21,529 nt of DNA from an archaeon (GCA_016550425.1 JABXGS010000030.1:1-21529); one strand, 5' to 3'. Shown: positions 1 through 6,708, counted from the first letter of the stretch. Numbers and translations: made by a program. The notes: generated by a model not told the origin, from the letters alone.

Positions 1-1
1 C

Positions 2-1048
2 TCCATAGGAGAGCTTAATCGCTTAAAGCAAGACATTTCAGATGCTGAGAAGGAGCTTAGGCAGAAAGAAAAGGAAATAGCATCTAGCAGAGATCAAATC
101 GAGCAAAATCAAGCCGGGTTGGAAAAATTGGAGGCAGAAGTTGCCAATCTAGCTGATCAGATTCAGGCGCTTGAAACTAAAATTACAACAAGTGAAAATG
201 AAAGCCGTCAATTAGGTTTCACAATCGATGAATTATTAGAAGAAGTAAATGCAGAAACACTGAAGCGTTCTAAAATTGAAGGACGAATTGAACAGTGGCA
301 AGAACGATATAGTACACAAAAGGAGAAGACGGAGGGATTGGATCCCCCATTACTTCCTATAGACTCAAGTCAGGCTCATAGTTTACGAAGAGAGCTATCC
401 AACCTTCAACAGGAACGAGAAAACCTTGGGCTGATTAATCAAAAAGCTGTTGAACGATTCGAGGAAATTCGTCATGCTTATGATGAAATCTTAGAAAAAG
501 AAAGCAGAATTCGAGAAGAACGCGAAGCCATTCTTGATGCGATGCGTAAAGCAGAAGAAGAAAAATTCCGCGTCTTCATGACCTCCTTTACGAGTATTTC
601 TCACAATTTCGCTAATGTCTATGAGCAACTTACTCAAGGAGAGGGTCAACTAGAATTAGAAAATCCGGAAAACCCGTTTCTTGGCGGGATTCGAATGAAA
701 GTTCGACCAGCAGGAAAACGTGTACGATATCTTGACGCTCTTTCTGGTGGTGAAAAAGCTCTTACCGCATTAACCTTCATGTTTGCCTTACAACTTCATC
801 AACCTGCTCCATTCTACTTCCTCGATGAAATCGACGAAGCGTTAGATCCGAATAACACAGAAAGAGTTGCTCGTCTAATAAGTAACCTTTCTGAAAACTC
901 ACAATTTCTCGTCATCTCACATAATGAAATCACAATCCGTTTAGCGAAAACTATTCTTGGTGTGGCACTAGTGAGTGGTGTATCCCAGGTTTTTTCGGTA
1001 CAATTCGAAGAAGGATTGCTAATGATAGAGGGAACAAGCAAAACCTAG
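2..1048 (+). CDS. smc: SMC chromosome segregation ATPase, C-terminal part (5' truncated)
   Basis: C-terminal part of an SMC ATPase, which with ScpA and ScpB forms the prokaryotic condensin that compacts and segregates chromosomes. The frame is already open at base 2, so the N-terminal head, first coiled coil and hinge lie outside the window. Visible first is a long Glu/Lys/Gln-rich coiled coil (to about base 560). The C-terminal ATPase head follows, with the ABC signature LSGGEKAL (about base 742) and Walker B FYFLDEIDEALDP just after it, then a D-loop and the switch-like VISHNE. These motif spacings are typical of SMC, and Rad50 is less likely because scpA and scpB follow directly. It ends 32 bases before scpA, separated from it by a small perfect hairpin. 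Apart from the window edge nothing looks broken. Confidence 0.95.
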   Translation, partial: SIGELNRLKQDISDAEKELRQKEKEIASSRDQIEQNQAGLEKLEAEVANLADQIQALETKITTSENESRQLGFTIDELLEEVNAETLKRSKIEGRIEQWQERYSTQKEKTEGLDPPLLPIDSSQAHSLRRELSNLQQERENLGLINQKAVERFEEIRHAYDEILEKESRIREEREAILDAMRKAEEEKFRVFMTSFTSISHNFANVYEQLTQGEGQLELENPENPFLGGIRMKVRPAGKRVRYLDALSGGEKALTALTFMFALQLHQPAPFYFLDEIDEALDPNNTERVARLISNLSENSQFLVISHNEITIRLAKTILGVALVSGVSQVFSVQFEEGLLMIEGTSKT

Positions 1049-1052
1049 TGAA

Positions 1053-1073
1053 AACCTGATAATACATCAGGTT
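1053..1073 (+). repeat. 8-bp perfect inverted repeat between smc and scpA
   Basis: AACCTGAT (1053-1060) and ATCAGGTT (1066-1073) are perfect inverted complements separated by a 5-base loop. They fill most of the 32-base gap between the smc stop and the scpA ATG. No T-tract follows, so a classical terminator is not supported. An RNA hairpin shaping translation or processing of the smc-scpA message, or a small operator, is possible. Confidence 0.5.
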
Positions 1074-1080
1074 ATATAGG

Positions 1081-1821
1081 ATGCATTTATCAAATACTAC
1101 AAACTGTGAACTGCCAAAGGAGAACGATAAATCGTTGACTGAAAGTAGCCCTGAGCCATTCTGGTTTCATCAACCATGGCGAGTTCTCACTGACATCCTC
1201 GAGTTACAAAAAATCAGTCCCTGGGAACTCGACCTCGCTGAACTTGTCAATGGATTTATCGGGCGCTTGCTCAACGCTGAACACATCGACCTTCGAATAT
1301 GTGGACGTGCCCTTCTTTCTGCAGCAATCCTACTTCGATTAAAATCAGAGTATTTACTTGAATTTGGCCGAGAGGAAGAAGAAATCATTCGGGTTATCGA
1401 AGAAGACATCTTTCTACCACCAATCCGCCCTCCCTTCCGTCGAAATATACGACCTACCTCGTCAACAGAATTCCTTGAAGCATTACGAGAGCTTGTTTTC
1501 CCTCCCAAAAAACGAAGAAGAAATATTGGTGTTGGCAATTCGTTGCCAACAATACCTCAATTCGACGGTTCAAAAATTGAATTAACTAAATCCATGAAAA
1601 AATTGCATACCCAATTAATCGAAGCTAGCCTTGATAGTAATCCAATTTCCTTTGCTGATTTTGTACATGGGATGTCACACGTTGATATCATCCGAGTTTT
1701 TCTAAGCCTCCTCTATTTAATCAGTGAGGATAAGGTCAATATCAGCCAAGAAGAGCAATTTGGGGATATAATGATCTGGGTTCAAGATCCTCGTAGTGAG
1801 GAGGGAAGGGTTAGTGGATGA
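1081..1821 (+). CDS. scpA: Segregation and condensation protein A (kleisin)
   Basis: Kleisin subunit that bridges the two SMC heads in the SMC-ScpAB complex. The typical ScpA core starts at about residue 26 with the WRVLTDILELQKISPWELDLAELVNGFI segment (the SMC-neck-binding helices). A stretch rich in Glu and Pro follows, and a C-terminal winged helix spans about residues 175-235. At 246 aa it has normal family length. The annotated start ATG 1081 has almost no Shine-Dalgarno spacing. An in-frame TTG at 1135 lies 12 bases after AAGGAG (1117-1122) and would remove 18 poorly ordered residues, so the start is uncertain. It sits between smc and scpB. ScpB starts inside the last codons of this gene, which suggests translational coupling. 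Confidence 0.93.
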   Translation: MHLSNTTNCELPKENDKSLTESSPEPFWFHQPWRVLTDILELQKISPWELDLAELVNGFIGRLLNAEHIDLRICGRALLSAAILLRLKSEYLLEFGREEEEIIRVIEEDIFLPPIRPPFRRNIRPTSSTEFLEALRELVFPPKKRRRNIGVGNSLPTIPQFDGSKIELTKSMKKLHTQLIEASLDSNPISFADFVHGMSHVDIIRVFLSLLYLISEDKVNISQEEQFGDIMIWVQDPRSEEGRVSG

Positions 1822-2362
1822 GGCTACAAAATTAGTAGAAGCGGCGCTCTATATCTCAGGTCGTCCTCTTACCATTCATGAAATCCAGCAAGCTACGCAA
1901 ATATCTACGTTAAAACAAGTGCGAGATAGTGTTCAAACCTTAATAGATGAATACGAAAAACGTTCGGGAGCATTAGAAATTGTACGTCTTCCCCGACAAC
2001 GTTTAGTTTTACAACTTGATTCAGGACTTAGTGAACAAGTTGGGAATCTCGCGCCTCAAGGTCTCCTCTCACTTGGGGAACTAAAGACGCTCATCTATAT
2101 TGCTCTTTCACAGCCAATACTCCAATCAGAAGTTGTTGTATACCGAGGCTCTCATAGCTACAAACACATCAAGAATCTAGAATCCCATGGCTTCATTGAA
2201 TCCACACCAGTGGGACGTACAAAAGAATTAACTACATCCGAAATGTTCGCTGATTATTTCGGGTTTGCTTATGAAATTAAAAAACTCAAAGGTCAACTCC
2301 GAAGAATGATTAAACAAATTCGTATTGAACAATCAGAATTAGCCGCTGCAGTAGAAGAATAA
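1814..2362 (+). CDS. scpB: Segregation and condensation protein B
   Basis: Winged-helix partner that binds the kleisin ScpA in the SMC complex. The sequence begins VDEATKLVEAALYISGRPLTIHEIQQATQ, the usual ScpB first winged helix. A second follows with LKTLIYIALSQPILQSEVVVYRG and the GFIESTPVGRTKELTTSEMFADYFG wing, a strongly conserved ScpB segment. I choose GTG 1814 because GGAGG at 1800-1804 stands at good distance and the start overlaps the scpA stop by 8 bases. A GTG at 1796 is also in frame and would add 6 residues, but it would lie on the Shine-Dalgarno itself. Length is then 182 aa, normal for archaeal ScpB. The C-terminus is basic and helical. It closes the smc-scpA-scpB operon. Confidence 0.92.
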   Translation: MDEATKLVEAALYISGRPLTIHEIQQATQISTLKQVRDSVQTLIDEYEKRSGALEIVRLPRQRLVLQLDSGLSEQVGNLAPQGLLSLGELKTLIYIALSQPILQSEVVVYRGSHSYKHIKNLESHGFIESTPVGRTKELTTSEMFADYFGFAYEIKKLKGQLRRMIKQIRIEQSELAAAVEE

Positions 2363-2398
2363 AGGATGAAATTTGCCTGGGTCTCTCCTGCTTTTGCG

Positions 2399-2422
2399 AA
2401 ACTAACTTTGTTAGTTTATATT
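2399..2422 (+). promoter_or_regulatory. Putative promoter with overlapping palindrome upstream of the longin-like gene
   Basis: AAACTAAC (2399-2406) and GTTAGTTT (2410-2417) form a perfect 8-bp inverted repeat with a 3-base centre. The right arm runs into a TATA-like element, GTTTATATT (about 2414-2422). A start about 25 bases downstream of this TATA would fall near 2445, 25 bases before the GTG at 2470. The overlap of palindrome and TATA would suit a repressor site. It could also be the end-of-message hairpin of scpB. Confidence 0.4.
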
Positions 2423-2469
2423 TGCTTCTACAAACTCAAGGGAAGCTAAAATAATCTGAGGCTCCTAGT

Positions 2470-2952
2470 GTGGCTCGCGTCCCTCAATCATCCTTACCCC
2501 AATCTTCCCAAAACAATACGGTTTCCCAGCCTAGTCCTCCTGAAGGACTATATTCACTTTTTATTCTCAAGGAATCCGGATGCCCTTTCTATTATAGTAT
2601 ATTCACTACACACAAGAATCATCCCGATCCTGCGATTCTTGGAGGATTCTTCATCGCCCTTTCACTTTTTGCTAAGGAAGTCACAGATGGACAGATCGAA
2701 ACGATTACAACAGAACCCTGCAGATACACATTCTACCCACTCCGAAATGGACTTTTAGTAATTAGTAGTTCAAAAACCTCTAGCCCGATACTCATCGAAA
2801 CAATCGCAAAACGCATCGTGAAACTCTTCCTCACAAAATATGGTGACCGACTGGTCAAACCTCAACCGGCTTCGATTTGTGCACCTGATCTTAACCAGCA
2901 TATCGAACAGATTTTCGGTGAAACTGCATCACTATTATCACACCAATTATAG
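2470..2952 (+). CDS. Small longin-like domain protein, function unknown
   Basis: I cannot assign this 160-aa protein to a named family with certainty. After a Ser/Pro/Gln-rich disordered N-terminus (about residues 1-25), the body reads like a small profilin/longin-type fold. An opening strand LYSLFILKESGCPFYYS is followed by a hydrophobic helix PAILGGFFIALSLFAKEVT. Strands come next around IETITTEPCRYTFYPLRNGLLVISSS, and then a long C-terminal helix ILIETIAKRIVKLFLTKYGDRL. Longin and roadblock proteins of this shape are frequent in Asgard and some TACK archaea, where they often partner small GTPases. No GTPase gene is visible here. The GTG start follows a modest GAGG at about 2459. The gene lies behind smc-scpA-scpB with its own probable promoter and converges on hypE with a 13-base gap. 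Confidence 0.7.
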   Translation: MARVPQSSLPQSSQNNTVSQPSPPEGLYSLFILKESGCPFYYSIFTTHKNHPDPAILGGFFIALSLFAKEVTDGQIETITTEPCRYTFYPLRNGLLVISSSKTSSPILIETIAKRIVKLFLTKYGDRLVKPQPASICAPDLNQHIEQIFGETASLLSHQL

Positions 2953-2965
2953 TTCAGTTTTTGAG

Positions 2966-3997
2966 CTAACAGACCCGAGGTATTGCTTCTGCCCAAGGAT
3001 GCTGGATAATTCGAGTTCCACCCACTTCGGTCTTCATTAATACCAAGCCTGAACGCTCTTCCTTTGCTTCTCCAATGATTTCCGCTTTTTTCCCGTATTT
3101 TGTGCCACGGATGACTTTAAGAACTTCTTCAGCCTTGTCAGGCTCCACTGCGATAAGAGCCTTTCCTTCACAGGTAACTTGAAGTGGGTCAAGTCCGAGC
3201 ATCTGACTTGCTGCCAGCACCTCTCGTTGAAAAGGCAGCTTATCCTCTTCGATTTCCAAGCTAACACCAGATTTCTTTGCACACTCATTCAAAGTTACTG
3301 AAAGACCTCCCCGTGTAGGATCTTTCATCGCATGAATTCCACCAATCCTTAACGCCTCCCGAACCAATGACCATAATGGCGCAACGTCTGATTTCAAGTC
3401 GGTTTCAAAGGAAAGACCTTCACGACTTGCTAGTAAGGCTATGCCATGGTCACCAATGGTCCCCGTGATAATTAGTTTATCACCGACTTTCACACCACTA
3501 TCTGTGATGACCTTCCCCTTTTCTACTAAACCGAATCCAGTTGTACAAATTATCATCTGATCAAGCCCTCCTTTCGGAATCACCTTTGTGTCTCCTGCTA
3601 TAACTGCGACCTGATCCTCTGTGGCCGTTGAAGATATTGATGATAAGATCTTGTGAAGTGAATCGATAGGGAATCCCTCTTCAATTACCAAAGCACTTGT
3701 CATAGCTTTAGGTTGAGCTCCCATCATCGCCACATCATTAATGGTGCCTGCCGCTGCAAGACTCCCGATGTCACCACCAGGAAAGAATAATGGTGACACT
3801 GTGTGGCTATCGGTAGAGACTACAAGCTCAATTTTGTCTAAAGGAATCGTTGCCCCATCATCAGCCTCAGGTAATCCAATTCCAGTTTCAACTCGGTTGA
3901 GTTTGAAATGGGGAAAAATAACATCTGCTAAAAACTCAGCCATGGCACGACCACCAGCTCCATGCGAAAGTTCAACAAGTGCGTTGTGTTTTGACAT
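2966..3997 (-). CDS. hypE: Hydrogenase maturation protein HypE
   Basis: HypE makes the cyanide ligands of the [NiFe]-hydrogenase iron. HypF carbamoylates the C-terminal cysteine and HypE dehydrates it to thiocyanate, using ATP. The sequence has the PurM/AIR-synthase-like fold. The N-terminus has HGAGGRAMAEFL and the ADDGATIPL nucleotide-binding region, the central part has TINDVAMMGAQPKAMTSALVIEEG, and DPTRGGLSVTLNE follows. The protein ends in PRVC, keeping the catalytic C-terminal cysteine that separates HypE from other AIR-synthase relatives. I prefer ATG 3997 (MSKHNALVELSHGAGG). It lies 10 bases after a GGTGGT stretch, whereas the in-frame GTG 4012 has no upstream Shine-Dalgarno. Length is then 343 aa, normal for HypE. 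hypA is nearby on the same strand, with the S8e gene in between on the other strand. Confidence 0.95.
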   Translation of the reverse strand: MSKHNALVELSHGAGGRAMAEFLADVIFPHFKLNRVETGIGLPEADDGATIPLDKIELVVSTDSHTVSPLFFPGGDIGSLAAAGTINDVAMMGAQPKAMTSALVIEEGFPIDSLHKILSSISSTATEDQVAVIAGDTKVIPKGGLDQMIICTTGFGLVEKGKVITDSGVKVGDKLIITGTIGDHGIALLASREGLSFETDLKSDVAPLWSLVREALRIGGIHAMKDPTRGGLSVTLNECAKKSGVSLEIEEDKLPFQREVLAASQMLGLDPLQVTCEGKALIAVEPDKAEEVLKVIRGTKYGKKAEIIGEAKEERSGLVLMKTEVGGTRIIQHPWAEAIPRVC

Positions 3998-4067
3998 CGT
4001 TATCGCTACCACCTTATCATATGAGTCAAAGCTAAAGAAACTAAAGGCTTTGCCATTATCGGATTGG

Positions 4068-4080
4068 CGAAACGTTTATA
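4068..4080 (+). promoter_or_regulatory. Archaeal promoter (BRE/TATA) of the S8e gene
   Basis: CGAAAC followed by GTTTATA has the BRE-TATA layout. A transcript start about 25 bases downstream would be near 4104. That leaves the GAGGT Shine-Dalgarno (4110-4114) and ATG 4122 inside the message and places the upstream GTG 4092 outside it. Confidence 0.55.
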
Positions 4081-4121
4081 GCTCCTAGGCTGTGTCTCGT
4101 CTCAAACCTGAGGTTACTAAA

Positions 4122-4502
4122 ATGCCCCTTTGGCAAGGTAAGTCAAAAAGATATCACACTGGTGCAAGATACCGGACATCGCGTAAGCATCGTAAATACG
4201 AAAGAGGTAGTCAAGCCACCGAAACCATCATGGGCGAAAAGAAGCTCCGAATCAAACGCACACTCGGTGGAAATCATAAATTCCGGCTACTTGCTGCTTC
4301 GCATGCAAATGTCACGGATAAAGCTACAGGGAAATCAGAAAAAACCAAAATTGTGCAGGTATTACAAAATCCAGCAAATGTAGATCTCGATCGTCGCGGC
4401 ATCATAACAAAGGGAACAATAATTGAGACAGAAAAAGGGAAAGCATTAGTTACTAGTCGTCCAGGTCAAAACGGAGTAGTTGATGCGATTAAAATCGAAT
4501 AA
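4122..4502 (+). CDS. rps8e: 30S ribosomal protein S8e
   Basis: Small-subunit ribosomal protein of the archaeal/eukaryotic S8e family. The start MPLWQGKSKRYHTGARYRTSRKHRKYERGSQ is the family signature (LWQGxSKRxxTG near the N-terminus). A basic middle part follows, then NPANVDLDRRGIITKGTIIETEKGKALVTSRPGQNGVVDAIKIE, which matches the conserved C-terminal beta domain. I choose ATG 4122, because GAGGT (4110-4114) precedes it at 7 bases and the family begins at this Met. An in-frame GTG at 4092 would add ten residues but is probably upstream of the transcript start. At 126 aa it has the usual archaeal length. It lies divergent from hypE and converges on hypA with a 4-base gap, so a housekeeping gene sits between two hydrogenase maturation genes. 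Confidence 0.95.
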   Translation: MPLWQGKSKRYHTGARYRTSRKHRKYERGSQATETIMGEKKLRIKRTLGGNHKFRLLAASHANVTDKATGKSEKTKIVQVLQNPANVDLDRRGIITKGTIIETEKGKALVTSRPGQNGVVDAIKIE

Positions 4503-4506
4503 TCAG

Positions 4507-4884
4507 TTACTCTTTTTCTACTTCGGCTTGAATATCCTTGATCACGCACTCTCTTCCCTGAATTACTTCCACATCTTTTGATTGACACTGAGAACATGCC
4601 ATTGATGTTAGAATGTCGTATAAAGGCCCTTCCTGGGCGATTTCTGAGTCAGCGCCACATTTTCGACAATGAATTTTCGTAGTCAGTGGCTCAATGGTTA
4701 CCCTAGCTCCTTCTACTATGGAGTTCTTAGATGCAATGTCTATTCCAAAAAGCAGTTGGTCATGATTTAACATGGATAGCTTTCCGATTTGAAGCGTAAT
4801 TCTCACGACTTTCGTTGCAGCATAGCTTTCTGCAGCACGTTTTACTGCATCAACAATGCTAACTGCTGTAGAAAATTCATGCAT
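4507..4884 (-). CDS. hypA: Hydrogenase nickel-insertion protein HypA
   Basis: HypA works with HypB to deliver nickel to the [NiFe]-hydrogenase large subunit. The family start MHE is present (MHEFSTAVSIVDAVKRAAE), and the main chain plus His2 form the nickel site. The structural zinc site is seen as two CX2C pairs, CRKC (about residue 73) and CSQC (about residue 97), flanking the zinc loop. The C-terminus GRECVIKDIQAEVEKE matches the family. I choose ATG 4884 because it gives this MHE start. A longer reading from 4917 adds eleven residues before it that would bury His2, and is unlikely. At 125 aa it is slightly longer than typical. It lies on the same strand as hypE, separated by the oppositely oriented S8e gene. 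Confidence 0.95.
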   Translation of the reverse strand: MHEFSTAVSIVDAVKRAAESYAATKVVRITLQIGKLSMLNHDQLLFGIDIASKNSIVEGARVTIEPLTTKIHCRKCGADSEIAQEGPLYDILTSMACSQCQSKDVEVIQGRECVIKDIQAEVEKE

Positions 4885-4933
4885 GACATCCCAACCCGTT
4901 GGCTCAAAACTTTTCAACCTTGCTCACTTACAA

Positions 4934-4948
4934 GAAAAGCAAAGCTTT
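4934..4948 (+). repeat. Short inverted repeat in the hypA-srp19 divergent spacer
   Basis: AAAAGC and GCTTTT flank an AAA centre in the 99-base spacer between hypA (minus) and srp19 (plus). The AT-rich right arm may double as the srp19 TATA region, since a start about 25 bases later would lie just before the srp19 Shine-Dalgarno. The signal is weak and could be chance in AT-rich DNA. Confidence 0.25.
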
Positions 4949-4983
4949 TGTGTAACTAATGGAGGCTATGAAGGCGGTCTAGA

Positions 4984-5286
4984 ATGCGGAAATCAGGTAA
5001 TTATTATATTTATCCAGCATATTTTGAAGCTAATCGAAGTCGTCAAGCGGGTCGGCGTGTTCCTAAAAAACTCGCATTGACAGCTGTATCAACTTCAATG
5101 ATTACCAAAGCCGCTCAACGCCTTGGTTTGGAGTTCACTGTCGAATCAAAGGCTCGATATCCGGCAAGTTGGTGGGGAACATCTGGAGTGGTCCTCATTA
5201 AAAAGCCTGAAAATCAGACAAAAACTCAAATTCTAAAAGAAATTGCGAAAATCATGAAAACTTTGAAAGCAGTTGGTAAGAAGTAA
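4984..5286 (+). CDS. srp19: Signal recognition particle 19 kDa protein
   Basis: SRP19 binds 7S RNA and promotes assembly of SRP54 in the archaeal/eukaryotic signal recognition particle. The family core YIYPAYFEANRSRQAGRRVPKKLA lies at residues 8-31. AAQRLGLEFTVESKARYPASWWGTSGVVLI matches the second conserved region. The C-terminal helix is lysine-rich (KTLKAVGKK). The ATG at 4984 follows GGAGG (4961) and a closer AAGGCGG, and an upstream ATG is out of frame and stops at once. At 100 aa it is of usual archaeal length. It heads a srp19-gar1-tfb order on the plus strand. Its stop overlaps the ATG of a 31-codon ORF (TAATG). Confidence 0.95.
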   Translation: MRKSGNYYIYPAYFEANRSRQAGRRVPKKLALTAVSTSMITKAAQRLGLEFTVESKARYPASWWGTSGVVLIKKPENQTKTQILKEIAKIMKTLKAVGKK

Positions 5287-5381
5287 TGGCTACTCGGCTA
5301 TCAAGTGCTAAAGTGAACGAAATTAGGGATAAATTAGTTCGGAAAGGGCATTTTCCGAATGAGGTTACAAACGTCAAGTGA
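5286..5381 (+). CDS. Candidate 31-aa ORF coupled to the srp19 stop
   Basis: An ATG overlapping the srp19 stop codon (TAATG) opens a frame of 31 codons, beginning MATRLSSAKVNEIRDKLVRKG. It is charged and could form one helix, and I recognise no family. The stop-start overlap would allow translational coupling, which is the only positive evidence. Its 3' half contains an 8-bp hairpin (5338-5359), so the segment may instead be the srp19 3' region or a decayed gene. Low confidence that it is translated. Confidence 0.25.
   Translation: MATRLSSAKVNEIRDKLVRKGHFPNEVTNVK
5338..5359 (+). repeat. 8-bp perfect hairpin between srp19 and gar1
   Basis: TTCGGAAA (5338-5345) and TTTCCGAA (5352-5359) are perfect inverted complements around a 6-base loop. 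The stem lies 52 bases after the srp19 stop and upstream of the gar1 promoter-like sequence. No T-run follows directly. It could serve as a processing or 3'-end structure of srp19 mRNA. Confidence 0.45.
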
Positions 5382-5400
5382 TTTATGCAGAAAAGCAGGC

Positions 5401-5412
5401 AAACGTTTTTAA
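5401..5412 (+). promoter_or_regulatory. Putative archaeal promoter upstream of gar1
   Basis: AAACGTTTTTAA closely resembles the S8e promoter at 4071-4080 (AACGTTTATA). A start about 25 bases downstream would fall near 5435 and leave the AGGAG at 5469-5473 in the message. This supports gar1 translation starting downstream of 5435 rather than in an upstream ORF. Confidence 0.5.
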
Positions 5413-5481
5413 GTCACGGTCTGTTTCTCAACTTCTAATCCCCCTTACGACCCAATTCTGGCCTTCCCAGGAGTCGATCTG

Positions 5482-5748
5482 CTGCAAGGAATTGGTCATG
5501 TTCTACACATTTCCGCGCAAGGAAATATCATTGCGCGTCTAAACCAAGCTATAAGACTAGGGACACGTGTTTTCTCATCTCAATCTTTACAAATTGGGAA
5601 AGTAATTGATATCTTTGGGCCAACAATTCAACCGTTTGCTGCATTAAAACCTGAAGCGAGAATTAAAGACGCCATGGTGCCTCCTGGGACAACTCTCTAT
5701 CTGAAGAAGGCTCCTAAAGGAGGCGTAGGGAAACGACGAAAGAAGTAA
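5482..5748 (+). CDS. gar1: H/ACA RNP protein Gar1, probable CTG start
   Basis: Gar1 is a core protein of the H/ACA ribonucleoprotein that guides pseudouridylation of rRNA; it binds Cbf5. The frame reads [19 protein letters not shown], then [31 protein letters not shown], the Gar1 beta-barrel. [16 protein letters not shown] forms a basic tail. In this frame there is no ATG, GTG or TTG between the stop at 5410 and the conserved domain. The CTG at 5482 lies 8 bases after AGGAG (5469-5473) and aligns with the Met of the usual archaeal start (M-x-x-x-G-x-VLHVS), so I propose it as the start, giving 88 aa. A point mutation or sequencing error in an original ATG is the alternative. The product call is secure; the start is an inference. 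Confidence 0.85.
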   Translation: MQGIGHVLHISAQGNIIARLNQAIRLGTRVFSSQSLQIGKVIDIFGPTIQPFAALKPEARIKDAMVPPGTTLYLKKAPKGGVGKRRKK

Positions 5749-6662
5749 GTGCTTCTGCGCTCGCTCATTGTCCTGACTGTGGTACTACCCGTCTAGTGAA
5801 AGACTATTCAAGAGCAGAAATTATTTGCATGAATTGTGGACTCGTGCTCACAGATCGGATTATCGATGAAGGTCCTGAATGGAGGGCTTTCGATCAAGAA
5901 CAACGTGATAAACGTGCGCGTGTTGGGGCGCCACTCACCTTTACTATTCACGATAAGGGCCTTTCAACCATGATTGATTGGCGAAATCGTGATAGTTATG
6001 GAAAAGACTTGGCTCCAAAACGTAGGGCACAAATCTATCGTTTACGAAAATGGCAACGAAGAATCCGTGTGTCCGATGCCACAGAACGAAATCTCGCATA
6101 TGCCCTTTCCGAACTTGATCGGATGGCATCAAGTCTTGGTCTTCCACGAAACGTTCGCGAAATCGCTGCAATGCTATACCGTAGAGCCGTCGAACAACGC
6201 TTGATTCGAGGGCGTTCGATTGAAGGAGTTGCGGCTGCTGCTCTATATGCTGCATGTCGCCAATCTCGTATTCCTCGAACGCTTGATGAAGTAGCTGAAG
6301 TTTCTAGGGTTGGTAAAAAAGAGATTGGACGAAGTTATCGTTTTATCGCTCGCGAATTGCGTCTTTCCATTCCTCCCACTTCTCCAATAGACTATGTTCC
6401 AAGATTTATCAGTGAACTGAAATTACTTGGTGAAGTTCAAGCTCAGGCAATTCAAATCCTGAAGATGGCTGCTAACAAGGGACTGACAAGTGGTCGAGGA
6501 CCAACAGGTGTTGCTGCTGCCGCTATCTATGTTGCTAGTGTTCTGGCTAATTCACGAAGAACGCAACGTGAAGTTGCGGCTGTAGCCCGAGTCACCGAAG
6601 TGACAGTACGTAATCGTTACAAAGAACTTGTGGAGAAATTGGATTTGGAAGTTCCTCTCTAA
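5733..6662 (+). CDS. tfb: Transcription initiation factor TFB, probable ACG start
   Basis: TFB, the archaeal TFIIB, joins TBP at the promoter and recruits RNA polymerase. The zinc ribbon is CPDC at 5769-5780 paired with CMNC at 5826-5837, then the B-reader region [23 protein letters not shown], then two cyclin repeats ending at LDLEVPL. The first in-frame ATG/GTG/TTG is GTG 5796, which would delete the first zinc-binding pair and so cannot give a functional TFB. The frame is open from 5718. A strong AGGAGG (5718-5723) stands 9 bases before ACG 5733 (12 before ACG 5736), giving an N-terminus [16 protein letters not shown] and 309 aa, a normal TFB length. A single-base indel joining GTG 5749, directly after the gar1 stop, is the alternative. 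The proposed start overlaps gar1 by 16 bases. Confidence 0.9.
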   Translation, partial: TTKEVSASALAHCPDCGTTRLVKDYSRAEIICMNCGLVLTDRIIDEGPEWRAFDQEQRDKRARVGAPLTFTIHDKGLSTMIDWRNRDSYGKDLAPKRRAQIYRLRKWQRRIRVSDATERNLAYALSELDRMASSLGLPRNVREIAAMLYRRAVEQRLIRGRSIEGVAAAALYAACRQSRIPRTLDEVAEVSRVGKKEIGRSYRFIARELRLSIPPTSPIDYVPRFISELKLLGEVQAQAIQILKMAANKGLTSGRGPTGVAAAAIYVASVLANSRRTQREVAAVARVTEVTVRNRYKELVEKLDLEVPL

Positions 6663-6673
6663 CGGGTATTCAT

Positions 6674-6708
6674 AGGGCGAATATTTTCGCCCTTTTTCCT
6701 TTCTTTTT
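6674..6708 (+). terminator. Hairpin plus T-tract terminator after tfb
   Basis: AGGGCGAA (6674-6681) and TTCGCCCT (6686-6693) make a perfect 8-bp stem with a 4-base loop, starting 11 bases after the tfb stop. T-rich sequence follows to about 6708. It is the clearest terminator in the window and separates tfb from the RPC34-like gene. Confidence 0.75.

Noticed and set aside
2461..4088. GCTCCTAG repeated upstream of the longin-like gene and S8e
   Set aside because: Two copies of an 8-mer in AT-moderate DNA can arise by chance and they have no common position relative to the promoters.
5338..5370. H/ACA guide RNA suggested by a hairpin and a following ACA
   Set aside because: Only 8 bases separate the stem from ACA and there is no kink-turn or second pocket, so the geometry does not fit.
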